Positions 16,976-25,492 are shown, counted from the stretch's first letter. The stretch is DNA of 30,670 bases from Coriobacteriia bacterium (GCA_009785705.1 WQVS01000002.1:1-30670), one strand, 5' to 3'. Translations and numbers: made by a program. Notes: generated by a model from the letters alone, not told the origin.

Positions 16976-19198
16976 ATGGAACTATTAGCACCCGCTGGAA
17001 ATAAAGATGCATTTTACGCTGCCTTGGGCAGTGGAGCTGACGCTATTTTTTTAGGCACCGATAGCCTAAATGCACGCCGTCTTGCACAAAACATTAAGCA
17101 GTCAGAACTGGCTGACTTAGTGCGCTTGGCACACCTTCATGACACAAAGGTCTATCTGACCCTTAACACCGTAGTTCTGGGGGCAGAGTTTGACCAGGCC
17201 ATAGAGCTTGCCGCAAGCGCATGGAAAGACGGAGTAGATGCGATTATCGTGCAAGACTTTGGCCTAATTGCTCGCCTGCGTGAGTGTATGCCACAGGTAC
17301 GCATCCATGCTTCAACTCAGATGAATATTCACAGTTCGGACAGTTTGCGTGCACTGGCAGAACTAGGTGTGGCTCGGGTGACACTAAGCCGTGAACTTTC
17401 GCTGTCAGATATCGAGGTGCTTGCTGCAGTAGGACATGAGGCTGGCATTGAAGTAGAAGCCTTTGGTCATGGGGCACTGTGTGTCTCTTATTCGGGGCAG
17501 TGCCTGTTTTCATCACTAGTAGGTCGACGTAGTGCGAATCGAGGTATGTGTGCCCAGCCTTGCAGATTGCCCTATGAGCTAATCGATCATCGCAGCGATG
17601 TGCATGAGGTGAAGGGTCCCTACCTTCTGTCACCAAAAGATTTGAGCAGCATTGACTACCTTCAGCGTTTAGAGGCGGCGGGTGTAGCTTCACTGAAAAT
17701 AGAGGGACGAATGAAAAAGCCTAACTATGTTGCTGCGGTAGTGGGCACGTATAGGGCAGTTCTGAATGAGCTGAGCTCAAAGAGTACGGCACCAGAGAAA
17801 GACAGCTCTGCCCCTGAACAGACTTTAACAGATGCCTTTCATAGAGCACTGACTGCTGGTTACCTGAACAACCAGCATGGCGAGAAATTTATGGATTATC
17901 ATCGCGTCAAGAACGAGTCTACTCCCCAGGCTCAATCGGCATTAAACGAGCAAGCCAAAAGGCTTGTAGAAGAGGTCGCAAGCTTTCAGCAGGAATTGAA
18001 CTTTGCCTCCACTATTAAGGTAGGGCAACCCTTTACTGTTGAAGTAAGTGATGCGCAAGGTAATAAGGGGCACTTTGAAGGCAGTCCCGTTGAGGTCGCC
18101 CGCACAAAGCCTTTAACAGAGCCAGAGGCAAAGGCACAGTTAGAGAAATTAGGAAATACACCCTATAAGATGGATGCATTCCATCTAGAAATTGATGAGG
18201 GTGTTGGTATGAGCTACTCAGCCATTAATAAGGCGCGCCGCGAAGCAATCGCTGATTATGAGGCTAAGCGCTTTTTTGCAGGTAGTCCCCGTGTAGAGGC
18301 CTCCATCAATGTGTCTCGCAACAAGGCGCTGCGGGATAGCTTACCCATGCGCAAGGTGAAGCGCAGTCTCAACCCAGAGATTGTCGCTGTTGTAGGTTCC
18401 TTGAGTGCAGCACGTGCAGCTCTTAACGCTGGTGCAAACGAAACACATCTCAATGCCTGGCTGCTAGGGGAAGTAGAAGCCGATTCTCTAGAAGCCGAAG
18501 GTATTGTACCCGTTCTTCCCCGTGTAGCAAAAAATGACGAGTTAGACACCTATTACGGCATTGCAGAGCGCTTCGGTCGTGCAGTATGCTCGACTTTGGG
18601 TCAGTTGGCGACTTGTTTGCAGCGCGGTATTCCTGCACAGGCACACTGGTCACTTAATGTAACTAACGCCTATGCGGCTCTTGCCTTGCAAAATCATTAC
18701 GCACCGACTCGAATTTGGCTGTCACCAGAGCTGTCCGGTAGGCAGATTGCAATGATTTCGCAACGCAGTACTGCATCACTAGGTACAGCACTCTTTGGTC
18801 AACAGGAAGTTATGGTTACAGAAGCCTGCATCTTAGAAGGCTTAACAGATCGCGATAATCCTTGTACGCAAGCTTGTCTGGACTGCAATAGACGTAAGCG
18901 CCACTATGCTTTGCGCGATAAAAAGGGATACTGTTTCCCTATAAGTACTGACCCCTTTGGCCGCAGCCATATTTACAATTCAGTCCCGCTAGACCTCTCA
19001 TCTGCTCTAGATGAACTACTCGATTCTGGGGTAGGGGCTCTGCGTCTAGACTTAGAAAATGCTCTAAACACACAGGCAGCCAAAGAGGTAGCGCGTGCCC
19101 GCAGAAATCTCATAGCAATGGCAGGGGACGGAGAGGTAGAGCTTCCCAGACGTCCTGATACTGTAACGAAGGGACATTTCTTTCGCGGCGTCGTTTAA
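16976..19198 (+). CDS. U32 family protein (RlhA/TrhP-like RNA hydroxylation enzyme or peptidase)
   Basis: A 740-residue protein opening MELLAPAGNKDAFYAAL, the standard U32 N-terminus. The U32 signature is complete: EAFGHGALCVSYSGQC, then RSANRGMCAQPCR, giving Cys169, Cys176, Cys192 and Cys196, the set thought to bind an Fe-S cluster. Well-studied members (RlhA, TrhP) hydroxylate 23S rRNA or tRNA using prephenate-derived chemistry; others are annotated as collagenase-like peptidases. The C-terminal third has a second cysteine group (CTQACLDCNRRKRHYALR plus a later GYCFP), making it one of the long U32 proteins. It is flanked downstream by a large palindrome that begins at its stop codon. RNA modification is the favoured role but is not proven by sequence. 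Confidence 0.88.
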   Translation: MELLAPAGNKDAFYAALGSGADAIFLGTDSLNARRLAQNIKQSELADLVRLAHLHDTKVYLTLNTVVLGAEFDQAIELAASAWKDGVDAIIVQDFGLIARLRECMPQVRIHASTQMNIHSSDSLRALAELGVARVTLSRELSLSDIEVLAAVGHEAGIEVEAFGHGALCVSYSGQCLFSSLVGRRSANRGMCAQPCRLPYELIDHRSDVHEVKGPYLLSPKDLSSIDYLQRLEAAGVASLKIEGRMKKPNYVAAVVGTYRAVLNELSSKSTAPEKDSSAPEQTLTDAFHRALTAGYLNNQHGEKFMDYHRVKNESTPQAQSALNEQAKRLVEEVASFQQELNFASTIKVGQPFTVEVSDAQGNKGHFEGSPVEVARTKPLTEPEAKAQLEKLGNTPYKMDAFHLEIDEGVGMSYSAINKARREAIADYEAKRFFAGSPRVEASINVSRNKALRDSLPMRKVKRSLNPEIVAVVGSLSAARAALNAGANETHLNAWLLGEVEADSLEAEGIVPVLPRVAKNDELDTYYGIAERFGRAVCSTLGQLATCLQRGIPAQAHWSLNVTNAYAALALQNHYAPTRIWLSPELSGRQIAMISQRSTASLGTALFGQQEVMVTEACILEGLTDRDNPCTQACLDCNRRKRHYALRDKKGYCFPISTDPFGRSHIYNSVPLDLSSALDELLDSGVGALRLDLENALNTQAAKEVARARRNLIAMAGDGEVELPRRPDTVTKGHFFRGVV

Positions 19199-19318
19199 GA
19201 GTGTTCCAGACATCCAACCTCCGCACTGTTTTATAAGAATGAAATGCTCACGCAGCTTAGTGCGCTCCGCTTCCATTCTTATAAAACAGCACGAATTTTG
19301 AATATCTGGAACACTCTT
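19197..19318. repeat. 122-bp nested palindromic element starting at the U32 stop codon
   Basis: Three nested stems. The outer stem is AAGAGTGTTCCAGA (19197-19210) with its perfect complement at 19305-19318. The middle stem is CTGTTTTATAAGAATG (19226-19241) with its perfect complement at 19274-19289. The apical stem is CGCA (19251-19254) with TGCG (19261-19264). No T-run follows. The internal segment GAAATGCTCACG (19241-19252) recurs almost unchanged in the element at 26700-26784, and the outer segments resemble those at 30203-30308, so this is a dispersed family rather than a plain terminator. No ORF is inside. Confidence 0.9.
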
Positions 19319-19357
19319 CAGTGAGGGTATGCTAGGACAAGTTGCCCAATTTAGGTA

Positions 19358-19386
19358 TGTGACTTTTGCTACATTTGGTCTATAAT
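19358..19386 (+). promoter_or_regulatory. Candidate promoter for the lipoprotein-ABC transporter operon
   Basis: A perfect TATAAT (19381-19386) with TGTGAC (19358-19363) 17 bases upstream as a weak -35. It would give an 80-base leader before the ATG at 19467. Confidence 0.5.
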
Positions 19387-19466
19387 GGTGAGTGGACAGT
19401 TAGCTTGCGTGGTGACAGAACTATCGTCAAAAATGTTGCCGTGCACAAATCAGGAGGTTTTCTTGT

Positions 19467-19880
19467 ATGAAGAAAATACTATCATCGTCAAAACTCATTG
19501 TTTTAGTTGCCCTTATGTTAAGCGTGGCAATTTTCACTTTTGGCTGTGGAGATGACGGCTTTTCTGTAAGTGAAGTACAGCACGATCCCTTTGCTTTTAC
19601 GGGGGAGATAACCATTAACGGAACCGTTGCAAGTTTCTCACCAGACGACCCGAATCTCTTCGGTGTCATGGATACTAATGAGCTCATGCAGTGTGGTCGC
19701 TTTGACTGTGGTGCTTGGATTATGCCTACCCTTTATTCTGGCGGTCACACTCCGACAGTTTCACAGGGTGACAACGTTGTCCTTACGGGAGAGTTTGTCA
19801 ACATAGGAGGCATGGTCACATTCCAAGTCACCAATGTTGATGTTGGCAACAACATCATGAACCAAATCCCCTCCAATTAA
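19467..19880 (+). CDS. Small lipoprotein with an OB-fold-like body, first gene of the ABC export locus
   Basis: A 137-residue predicted lipoprotein: basic MKKILSSSK start, a hydrophobic stretch, then FTFGC with lipidated Cys27. The mature part looks all-beta (GEITINGTVASFSPDDPN and VVLTGEFVNIGGMVTFQVTNV), like small OB-fold proteins, and holds a CGRFDCGAW segment with Cys76 and Cys81. The same CX4CX2W arrangement recurs in the small peptide at 21917. The start is fixed by AGGAGG at 19451. The permease gene follows after about 85 bases. It may be a substrate-binding or metal-handling partner of the transporter; no named family is recognised. Confidence 0.75.
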   Translation: MKKILSSSKLIVLVALMLSVAIFTFGCGDDGFSVSEVQHDPFAFTGEITINGTVASFSPDDPNLFGVMDTNELMQCGRFDCGAWIMPTLYSGGHTPTVSQGDNVVLTGEFVNIGGMVTFQVTNVDVGNNIMNQIPSN

Positions 19881-19965
19881 TGTAGATTACAAGTGTCCCT
19901 AAAGGCCTGAGAAGGGCAATTTCCACTCTGCCTTATGAGGCTGTTTAACAGTGAAAAGGACTTCT

Positions 19966-21126
19966 ATGAATACCCTTAGTTTAGTCATGCGCAATATTAC
20001 GCGCAGAAAAGGCCGCTTCATATTTACCTTGCTGGGCATTGCAATTGGTATGGCAGCCTTTGTGGCGCTGCTTGCTTTAGGTGGCGGCATGCGTGCAGAA
20101 ATTCGAAACCAGGCACAGGCAATGGGTGCAAACCTGATTGTTACGCCGACTGACTGGTGTACCTTTGATCAGATATCGATTTTTACGGGTGAGCCACTGC
20201 CTGCCTCGCTTTCTAGCGAAGTGCTCGATGAGATTCGTGATATAGAGGGCATTTTTGTAGCACCTTATTTGACACAGGCGTCTGCTATCGATATGACTCC
20301 TGTAGCAGTAATCGGTATTGAAGTTGAAACTATGAAAGAATTCAGCCAGTGGGAAATGGCTGAAGGTCAGTACTTTAGCACTGACGCAGACAGAAGCGTT
20401 GTTTTAGGCGCTAGTATTGCCAACCAATTTGATTTGGGCCTTGGTCAAGAAGTTATTATTCGCGGGGAAAGCTTCCCTATTGTGGGCGTACTTGAACCTG
20501 TAGACAATCTGGATGATTTGGGAGTGTATCTACCCATTCCTGTTGTGCAGGAAGCCTTTGAAATCGATGACAATATTTCTTACATTGGTGTTCAGGTAGA
20601 GAACATAGAGAATGTGGAAAGCTACAGAGCAGCAATTCTCGACCGTGTAAATGTGGCGGTAAGCTCTGATGAGCAATTGCTAGAATCAGTGCTTGCAATA
20701 CTGGGTTCAGTTGAGGTTACTCTGCAAGCAGTTGCTGCAATATCTCTTGTCGCTGCATCCTTTGGGATTGTTAATACTATGATGACTGCCATTTATGAGC
20801 GCCGCCGTGAAATTGGTATTTTGCGCTCTATCGGTAGCAAGAGAGCTGACATCTTTAAAATATTCATGCTGGAATCTGCCATCTATGGCTTACTAGGTGG
20901 TGTGATAGGGTCTGCCGTTGGTGTTCTCGTCTCGCTATTTGCAGCCCCGACCATCATGGCTGGGTTTGATCAGATAATGAAGGGTGCAAGCCTTGAGGCA
21001 AGTATTGAGCCTATGACCATTGTGACAGCGATTGGGTTGTCGATAGCGATTGCTGTAGTTGCGGGACTCTATCCTGCGTGGAAGGCATCAAATCTTACCC
21101 CTGTGGAGGCGATTAGCTATGAGTAA
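19966..21126 (+). CDS. MacB/FtsX-family ABC transporter permease
   Basis: A 386-residue permease with the MacB layout: one membrane segment near the N-terminus (RFIFTLLGIAIGMAAFVALL), a large extracytoplasmic domain, and three C-terminal segments including the family stretch TAIYERRREIGILRSIGSKR. The extracytoplasmic start holds a GANLIVTPTDWCTFDQIS segment. ATG 19966 is chosen over GTG 19951 because AAGGA precedes it at the right distance. Its last codons overlap the ATPase gene. MacB-type proteins do not move small molecules through a channel but transmit force to periplasmic or extracellular partners. The neighbouring lipoprotein and Cys-rich peptide are the obvious candidates. Confidence 0.9.
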   Translation: MNTLSLVMRNITRRKGRFIFTLLGIAIGMAAFVALLALGGGMRAEIRNQAQAMGANLIVTPTDWCTFDQISIFTGEPLPASLSSEVLDEIRDIEGIFVAPYLTQASAIDMTPVAVIGIEVETMKEFSQWEMAEGQYFSTDADRSVVLGASIANQFDLGLGQEVIIRGESFPIVGVLEPVDNLDDLGVYLPIPVVQEAFEIDDNISYIGVQVENIENVESYRAAILDRVNVAVSSDEQLLESVLAILGSVEVTLQAVAAISLVAASFGIVNTMMTAIYERRREIGILRSIGSKRADIFKIFMLESAIYGLLGGVIGSAVGVLVSLFAAPTIMAGFDQIMKGASLEASIEPMTIVTAIGLSIAIAVVAGLYPAWKASNLTPVEAISYE

Positions 21127-21871
21127 AAAGACAGTGGCGGCAGATGCCATGACGCAGACAGTTTCTGCAAATGCTTCAAGTGAAGCTATCATTACGACAC
21201 ACGGTCTGACTAAAACTTATGTGAAGGGCAAAATTGAAACACCTGCGCTGCGCGGGGTCAACATGGAAATCCCCAGAGGGTCGTTCTCTTGCATTATTGG
21301 ACCTTCAGGACACGGTAAGTCTACCTTAATGCATTTGGTGGGTGGGCTAGACCGTGCTAGTTCTGGTGATGTTGTTATCGATGGCATCAAGATTGCTGAC
21401 TTAAACGACAATGAGCTTTCGGAATTGCGGGCCAGTAAGATAGGATTTGTCTTCCAGTTCTTTAATCTGCTGCAAAATCTTACGGCACTTGAAAACGTTG
21501 AAACTGCCATGATGTTTAATAAGAATGTGCCAGCCAAGAGCAAGGAGCAACGAGCAAGGGCTCTGGAATTGCTAAAATTGGTAGGGCTAGAAGACAAGGC
21601 GCATGCAAAACCAAATGAGCTTTCAGGCGGTCAGCAGCAAAGGGTATCCATTGCACGCTCACTGGCAAATGACCCAGAAATCTTGCTCATGGATGAACCT
21701 ACTGGTAACCTAGATTCTAAGTCTGAAGAAGAAGTCCTAGATCAACTTTTAAGAATTCACGCGACAGGCAAGACCATTGTTATTGTTACGCATAATACAG
21801 AGGTTTCTGACAGAGCTGAAATTCTTTACGAAGTCCGTGACGGTAAATTAAGTAGCGTTACGAAGAAATAG
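21119..21871 (+). CDS. LolD/MacB-type ABC transporter ATP-binding protein
   Basis: A 250-residue ATPase with Walker A GPSGHGKST (61-69), signature LSGGQQQRVSIARSL, Walker B ILLMDEPTGNLDS and the switch histidine in VIVTHN. The TGNLDS form is typical of LolD/MacB/FtsE ATPases. It starts at ATG 21119, overlapping the last eight bases of the permease, with GGAGG nine bases upstream; an earlier in-frame ATG at 21059 lies deep in the permease and is not needed. An Ala/Ser/Thr-rich N-terminal extension of about 20 residues precedes the core. Confidence 0.95.
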   Translation: MSKKTVAADAMTQTVSANASSEAIITTHGLTKTYVKGKIETPALRGVNMEIPRGSFSCIIGPSGHGKSTLMHLVGGLDRASSGDVVIDGIKIADLNDNELSELRASKIGFVFQFFNLLQNLTALENVETAMMFNKNVPAKSKEQRARALELLKLVGLEDKAHAKPNELSGGQQQRVSIARSLANDPEILLMDEPTGNLDSKSEEEVLDQLLRIHATGKTIVIVTHNTEVSDRAEILYEVRDGKLSSVTKK

Positions 21872-21916
21872 TAATAATCGAGCATATACACCCTTAGATG
21901 AGAGAGGTACAAGCAA

Positions 21917-22129
21917 ATGAATCAAGATAAGAAGCTAGCCTTTATCGTAGCAGCCATAGCGCTAATCATTGCTCTGTCTGTTGCAACGGTAGCAATCGCC
22001 CAGACTCAGATTCAGCAGCGTGAATGTTATGCTGCGGGATGCCGCATGTGGGACAATTGCGAAAGAGGACCAGGATGCCCCCTTTACCTGCCGCAGCAGA
22101 ATCAGGGAGCAGCATGCGCCTGTTGCTAG
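21917..22129 (+). CDS. 70-residue membrane-anchored cysteine-rich peptide
   Basis: A small protein not recognised as a named family. Residues 7-28 form a strong hydrophobic segment (signal anchor or uncleaved signal peptide), followed by about 40 residues with seven cysteines at 37, 42, 48, 54, 67, 69 and 70, ending CACC. The first two form CYAAGCRMW, a CX4CX2W motif also found in the lipoprotein at 19467. AGAGAGG precedes the ATG. It follows the ATPase by 45 bases and precedes a hairpin at 22185, so it is probably the last gene of the export operon. It could bind metal or Fe-S, act as a redox partner, or be the exported product. Function unknown. Confidence 0.7.
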   Translation: MNQDKKLAFIVAAIALIIALSVATVAIAQTQIQQRECYAAGCRMWDNCERGPGCPLYLPQQNQGAACACC

Positions 22130-22184
22130 GTACTTTGAATCCATTCCTGCAAGCATTATAGTGGCTCGAATGTCTGCGAGCTAA

Positions 22185-22226
22185 AACAGCAATCCTCTAA
22201 CAAGAAGTAGAGGATTGTTGTTCTTT
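22185..22226 (+). terminator. Terminator-like hairpin between the ABC locus and arcA
   Basis: AACAGCAATCCTCTA (22185-22199) pairs with TAGAGGATTGTTGTT (22208-22222), 15 pairs with one G-T wobble. The downstream run is only moderately T-rich (CTTT). Its right arm carries the -35 of the arcA promoter. Confidence 0.65.
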
Positions 22227-22247
22227 ATGTGCAGAAAAAGTTATAAT
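22218..22247 (+). promoter_or_regulatory. Candidate arcA promoter
   Basis: TTGTTC (22218-22223), 18-base spacer, TATAAT (22242-22247). It would give a leader of about 20 bases before the arcA ATG at 22275. The -35 sits in the arm of the preceding hairpin. Confidence 0.6.
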
Positions 22248-22274
22248 GTTGTGCAGAAAGCGAGGAGATGCCCT

Positions 22275-23522
22275 ATGAACTACCCTGTAAGTGTCTATTC
22301 CGAAATTGGTAAGCTCGAGTCAGTATTGGTAAAGCGTCCTGGGCGCGAATTAGAGAATCTAACGCCCGAATATATGGAAGGCTTGCTCTTTGATGACATT
22401 CCCGCGCTTCCCGTAGCTCAGCAAGAGCACGATGCGTTTGTGCAAGTTTTGCGCGATCGTGGTGCAGAGGTTCTGTATTTGGAAAACCTTAGCGCAGAAG
22501 CTCTTGATGCTAATCCAGCGGCCCGTACTGAATTCGTCGCTGATATTTTGGAAGAGTCTGGCCATACTGTAGGTGGCTATGAAGACCTTGTGAAGGAATA
22601 TCTACTTTCCCTACCTTCACCAGAACTAATCGATGAGGTTATGTGCGGCATCCGTAAGTCCAGGCTAAATGCTCCCCCTAGTACCCGAGGTCTCCAAGAC
22701 CTTATGGATAGACGTTATCCTTTTTATCTAGATCCCATGCCTAACCTTTACTTTACGCGCGACCCCGCTGCAAGTATCGGCAACGGCATGAGCATAAACC
22801 GCATGTACGCAGAAGCACGTCGCCGCGAATCACTCTTTATGAGATATGTATTGAAGTATCATCCCGATTTTGCTCCGCATGATGTGCCGATATGGCTTGA
22901 CCGAGATCAGCACTACTGGATAGAGGGTGGAGACGAGCTAGTCCTAACAGCTGACACCATTGCTATTGGTGTGTCACAGCGCACTTCAGCACCAGCAATC
23001 GAAAACCTAGCGCGTAATCTTTTTGCTCGACAAAAGCACATCAATCGTGTTTTGGCTCTTGAAATTCCAGAAACGCGTGCCTTCATGCACCTAGACACCG
23101 TCTTTACCATGGTCAACTATAACCAGTTCACCATTCATCCTGCCATCCAAAATGATGACGGCGGTCTTAACATTTACACAATTGAGGCTGACCCAGATTC
23201 ACCACGGGGACTAAGCTTCACTCATAATGATGACTTGGTAGGAACGCTTAAATCGACTCTAGGCGTGGATGAGCTTGACCTAATCCCTTGCGGTGGTGGT
23301 GACCCACTCGTAGCTGCCCGTGAGCAGTGGAACGATGGCTCAAACACGCTGGCTATTGCTCCTGGCGTCGTAGTAACCTATTCACGCAATTACGTATCAA
23401 ATGAATTGATGCGCCAACACGGTCTAGAGGTACTAGAAATCACAGGCTCAGAATTGGTTCGCGGCAGAGGTGGCCCTAGATGCATGAGCCAACCCTTCCG
23501 CAGAGAAAGCATTGTTCAGTAA
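22275..23522 (+). CDS. arcA: Arginine deiminase
   Basis: A 415-residue enzyme converting arginine to citrulline and ammonia, the first step of the arginine deiminase energy pathway. It has the active-site pieces of the family: FTRDPAASIG, EGGDEL, MHLDTVFT with His272, and the C-terminal GGPRCMSQPF with nucleophile Cys403. ATG 22275 is preceded by GAGGAG; the frame extends 20 codons upstream across the promoter and is not used. The ornithine carbamoyltransferase gene follows after 77 bases holding a small hairpin (GGCACA/TGTGCC, 23558-23574). Carbamate kinase (arcC) and antiporter (arcD) genes are not in the window. Confidence 0.97.
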   Translation: MNYPVSVYSEIGKLESVLVKRPGRELENLTPEYMEGLLFDDIPALPVAQQEHDAFVQVLRDRGAEVLYLENLSAEALDANPAARTEFVADILEESGHTVGGYEDLVKEYLLSLPSPELIDEVMCGIRKSRLNAPPSTRGLQDLMDRRYPFYLDPMPNLYFTRDPAASIGNGMSINRMYAEARRRESLFMRYVLKYHPDFAPHDVPIWLDRDQHYWIEGGDELVLTADTIAIGVSQRTSAPAIENLARNLFARQKHINRVLALEIPETRAFMHLDTVFTMVNYNQFTIHPAIQNDDGGLNIYTIEADPDSPRGLSFTHNDDLVGTLKSTLGVDELDLIPCGGGDPLVAAREQWNDGSNTLAIAPGVVVTYSRNYVSNELMRQHGLEVLEITGSELVRGRGGPRCMSQPFRRESIVQ

Positions 23523-23599
23523 ATAAAGATTTGTTAGTTTAAACAAAGGAAAAAAAGGGCACACTTGCTGTGCCTGCCCCACAGGAAAGGACGATTCTA

Positions 23600-24610
23600 A
23601 TGGTTGATGTACGCAAAGATTTCGCAGGCCGTAGCTTCTTGGCGGAAAGAGATTTTACTAAAGAGGAGCTTCTCGCACTGATAGATTTTTCGGCAGAACT
23701 CAAGGCGATGAAAAAGGCGGGTACTCCGCATCGTTATTGCGATGGCATGAATGTGGCACTACTTTTTGAAAAGGCTTCAACACGCACACGCTGTGCTTTT
23801 GTTGTGGCAACCGTTGACCTAGGTGGTCATGCAGAGTTCCTTGGTGCAGCAGATGTGCAACTGGGCAAGAAAGAATCTGTAGAAGATACAGCAAAGGTAT
23901 TGGGTCGTATGTTTGACGGTATCCAATTCCGCGGCTTTAAGCAAAGTGACGCAGAAGGACTGGCAGAACACGCAGGTGTTCCTGTGTGGAATGGACTAAC
24001 CGATCAGTGGCATCCAACACAGATGCTTGCAGACTTCCTCACGGTGAAGGAACACTTTGGTCGCCTAGAGGGCATTACCTTCACCTACTGCGGTGACGGA
24101 CGCAACAACATGGCAAACTCACTGCTCGTTACTGGTGCAAAACTAGGGTTGAACATTCACATCTGCGCTCCTGATAGTCTGCAGCCTGAAGATTGGGTTA
24201 TTGAGCTAGCAGAAGAAATCGCTGCTACAGAGGGCGGTGGCTCAGTGCTTGTTACCTCAGACCTTGACCTGGCAGTAAAAGATGCAGATGTCCTTTACAC
24301 TGACGTATGGGTATCTATGGGAGAAGAAGATCAATTCGCCAACCGAATCGAACTGCTGACACCGTATCAGGTGAATGCAGACATGATGGCAAAGACAGGT
24401 AAGGATAGCACTATCTTCTTGCACTGCTTGCCAGCATTCCATGATACTGAAACAGAGTACGGCAAAATGATTGAAGAGCAGTTCGGGCTTACTGCGATGG
24501 AAGTAAGTGATGAGGTCTTCCGCAGCCCTCAATCGCTTGTCTTTGACCAGGCAGAAAATCGTTTGCATACGATTAAGGCAGTAATCGCTGCCACAATGGG
24601 GAGATTCTAA
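23600..24610 (+). CDS. arcB: Ornithine carbamoyltransferase, catabolic type
   Basis: A 336-residue enzyme interconverting citrulline plus phosphate with ornithine plus carbamoyl phosphate. The carbamoyl phosphate site STRTR (60-64), HPTQMLAD and the FLHCLP motif (His275, Cys276) are present. The QLGKKESVEDTAKVLGRM and FDGIQFRGF segments match the catabolic ArcB branch better than anabolic ArgF, and it follows arcA. ATG 23600 is preceded by AAAGGA; the longer frame from 23570 is rejected. It likely supplies carbamoyl phosphate for ATP synthesis by a carbamate kinase encoded elsewhere. With ArgG and ArgH in the same region it could also feed arginine synthesis. Confidence 0.95.
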   Translation: MVDVRKDFAGRSFLAERDFTKEELLALIDFSAELKAMKKAGTPHRYCDGMNVALLFEKASTRTRCAFVVATVDLGGHAEFLGAADVQLGKKESVEDTAKVLGRMFDGIQFRGFKQSDAEGLAEHAGVPVWNGLTDQWHPTQMLADFLTVKEHFGRLEGITFTYCGDGRNNMANSLLVTGAKLGLNIHICAPDSLQPEDWVIELAEEIAATEGGGSVLVTSDLDLAVKDADVLYTDVWVSMGEEDQFANRIELLTPYQVNADMMAKTGKDSTIFLHCLPAFHDTETEYGKMIEEQFGLTAMEVSDEVFRSPQSLVFDQAENRLHTIKAVIAATMGRF

Positions 24611-24664
24611 TATCCTGTGCTAAAATTTCTTGTCTATCTGGGTTATATGATATTAAATAAAGAT

Positions 24665-24697
24665 CATCTAGCCAAAGCATATTGCTTTGGCTAGATG
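24665..24697 (+). terminator. 15-bp perfect hairpin after arcB (terminator without T-run)
   Basis: CATCTAGCCAAAGCA (24665-24679) and its perfect complement (24683-24697) flank a 3-nt loop. No T-run follows, so it may be a transcript-stabilising or processing hairpin instead of an intrinsic terminator. It lies 33 bases before the next start. Confidence 0.6.
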
Positions 24698-24729
24698 AAT
24701 CCAATGAGGCAAGAGAGAGGCTTTAGGGT

Positions 24730-25404
24730 ATGAGCTTACTAATTATTGGGGCAGGTGGACATGGTCGTGTTGTTGCCAGTGTTGCGCTGGCAGCCGGAAT
24801 AGAGGTATTTGCTTTTGTGGATAGTAATCCTCCAGCAGAAACCATTAACAACATTCCTGTTTATGAATCGCTAGAAATCGCACTTGCCCATAACGAATTT
24901 GAAAATCCACAATTCATTATTGCAATTGGTGACAACAAGATTCGCGCGATAGAATACTCTCATGCGATGGCAGCAGGACTTCAGCCAGTTAGCATTATTC
25001 ATCCAACAGCAGTCGTTAGCGAATCGGCCTATGTGGCACCTGGCAGTTTTCTTGCTGCGCAAGTAGTGGTGAACCCCGATGCTTCTGTGGGGGAAAACGT
25101 CATCGTTAATACGGCAGCAATCATTGAACATGACTGTGTGATTGGTTCACATGGCTTTATTGCCCCAGGAGCAATCCTCTGCGGAAACGTCCGCGTAGGC
25201 GCTTACGCCTTTGTCAGTGCTAACGCAACCCTTGTTCCTAACGTTAGAGTGGGAGAGCATGTCCTGATAGCAGCAGGAGCCGTTGTAACAAAGAACTATC
25301 CTGACGAAGTGCGCTTGATGGGAGTCCCTGCAAGAAATGTTCCCCTTAAAGAGGGCGAAGAAACGACAGGGCTCATTCCTGTAATCAGCGGCAGACACAA
25401 CTAA
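24730..25404 (+). CDS. NeuD/PglD-like sugar O/N-acyltransferase
   Basis: A 224-residue protein with the two-part architecture of the PglD/NeuD family. The N-terminal Rossmann-like nucleotide-sugar domain opens with LLIIGAGGHGRVVASVAL, and the C-terminal left-handed beta-helix has hexapeptide repeats (from about residue 95). The catalytic histidine is expected in NTAAIIEHDCVIGSHGF. The family acetylates amino-sugars during glycan or sialic acid synthesis using acetyl-CoA. No other glycan gene is nearby, so it is an orphan here, bounded by strong hairpins on both sides (24665-24697 and 25407-25453). GAGAGAGG lies upstream of the ATG. Confidence 0.88.
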   Translation: MSLLIIGAGGHGRVVASVALAAGIEVFAFVDSNPPAETINNIPVYESLEIALAHNEFENPQFIIAIGDNKIRAIEYSHAMAAGLQPVSIIHPTAVVSESAYVAPGSFLAAQVVVNPDASVGENVIVNTAAIIEHDCVIGSHGFIAPGAILCGNVRVGAYAFVSANATLVPNVRVGEHVLIAAGAVVTKNYPDEVRLMGVPARNVPLKEGEETTGLIPVISGRHN

Positions 25405-25406
25405 TC

Positions 25407-25453
25407 GAAAATGAAATACCGCAAGCAGTTAGGGGTTGCGGTATTTCATTTTC
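25407..25453. terminator. 18-bp perfect hairpin terminator after the acyltransferase gene
   Basis: GAAAATGAAATACCGCAA (25407-25424) and its exact complement (25436-25453) flank an 11-nt loop; the right arm ends CATTTTC. The symmetric A/T-rich arms could work in either direction. Confidence 0.75.
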
Positions 25454-25492
25454 TCTATGAAAACCAGCCATAGGCAAGGAGTATCGAATCAC

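Noticed and set aside
19197..19318. Palindrome considered as a plain intrinsic terminator of the U32 gene
   Set aside because: No T-run on either side, three nested stems, 122 bp in length and sequence relatives elsewhere in the window; a terminator label would hide its nature.
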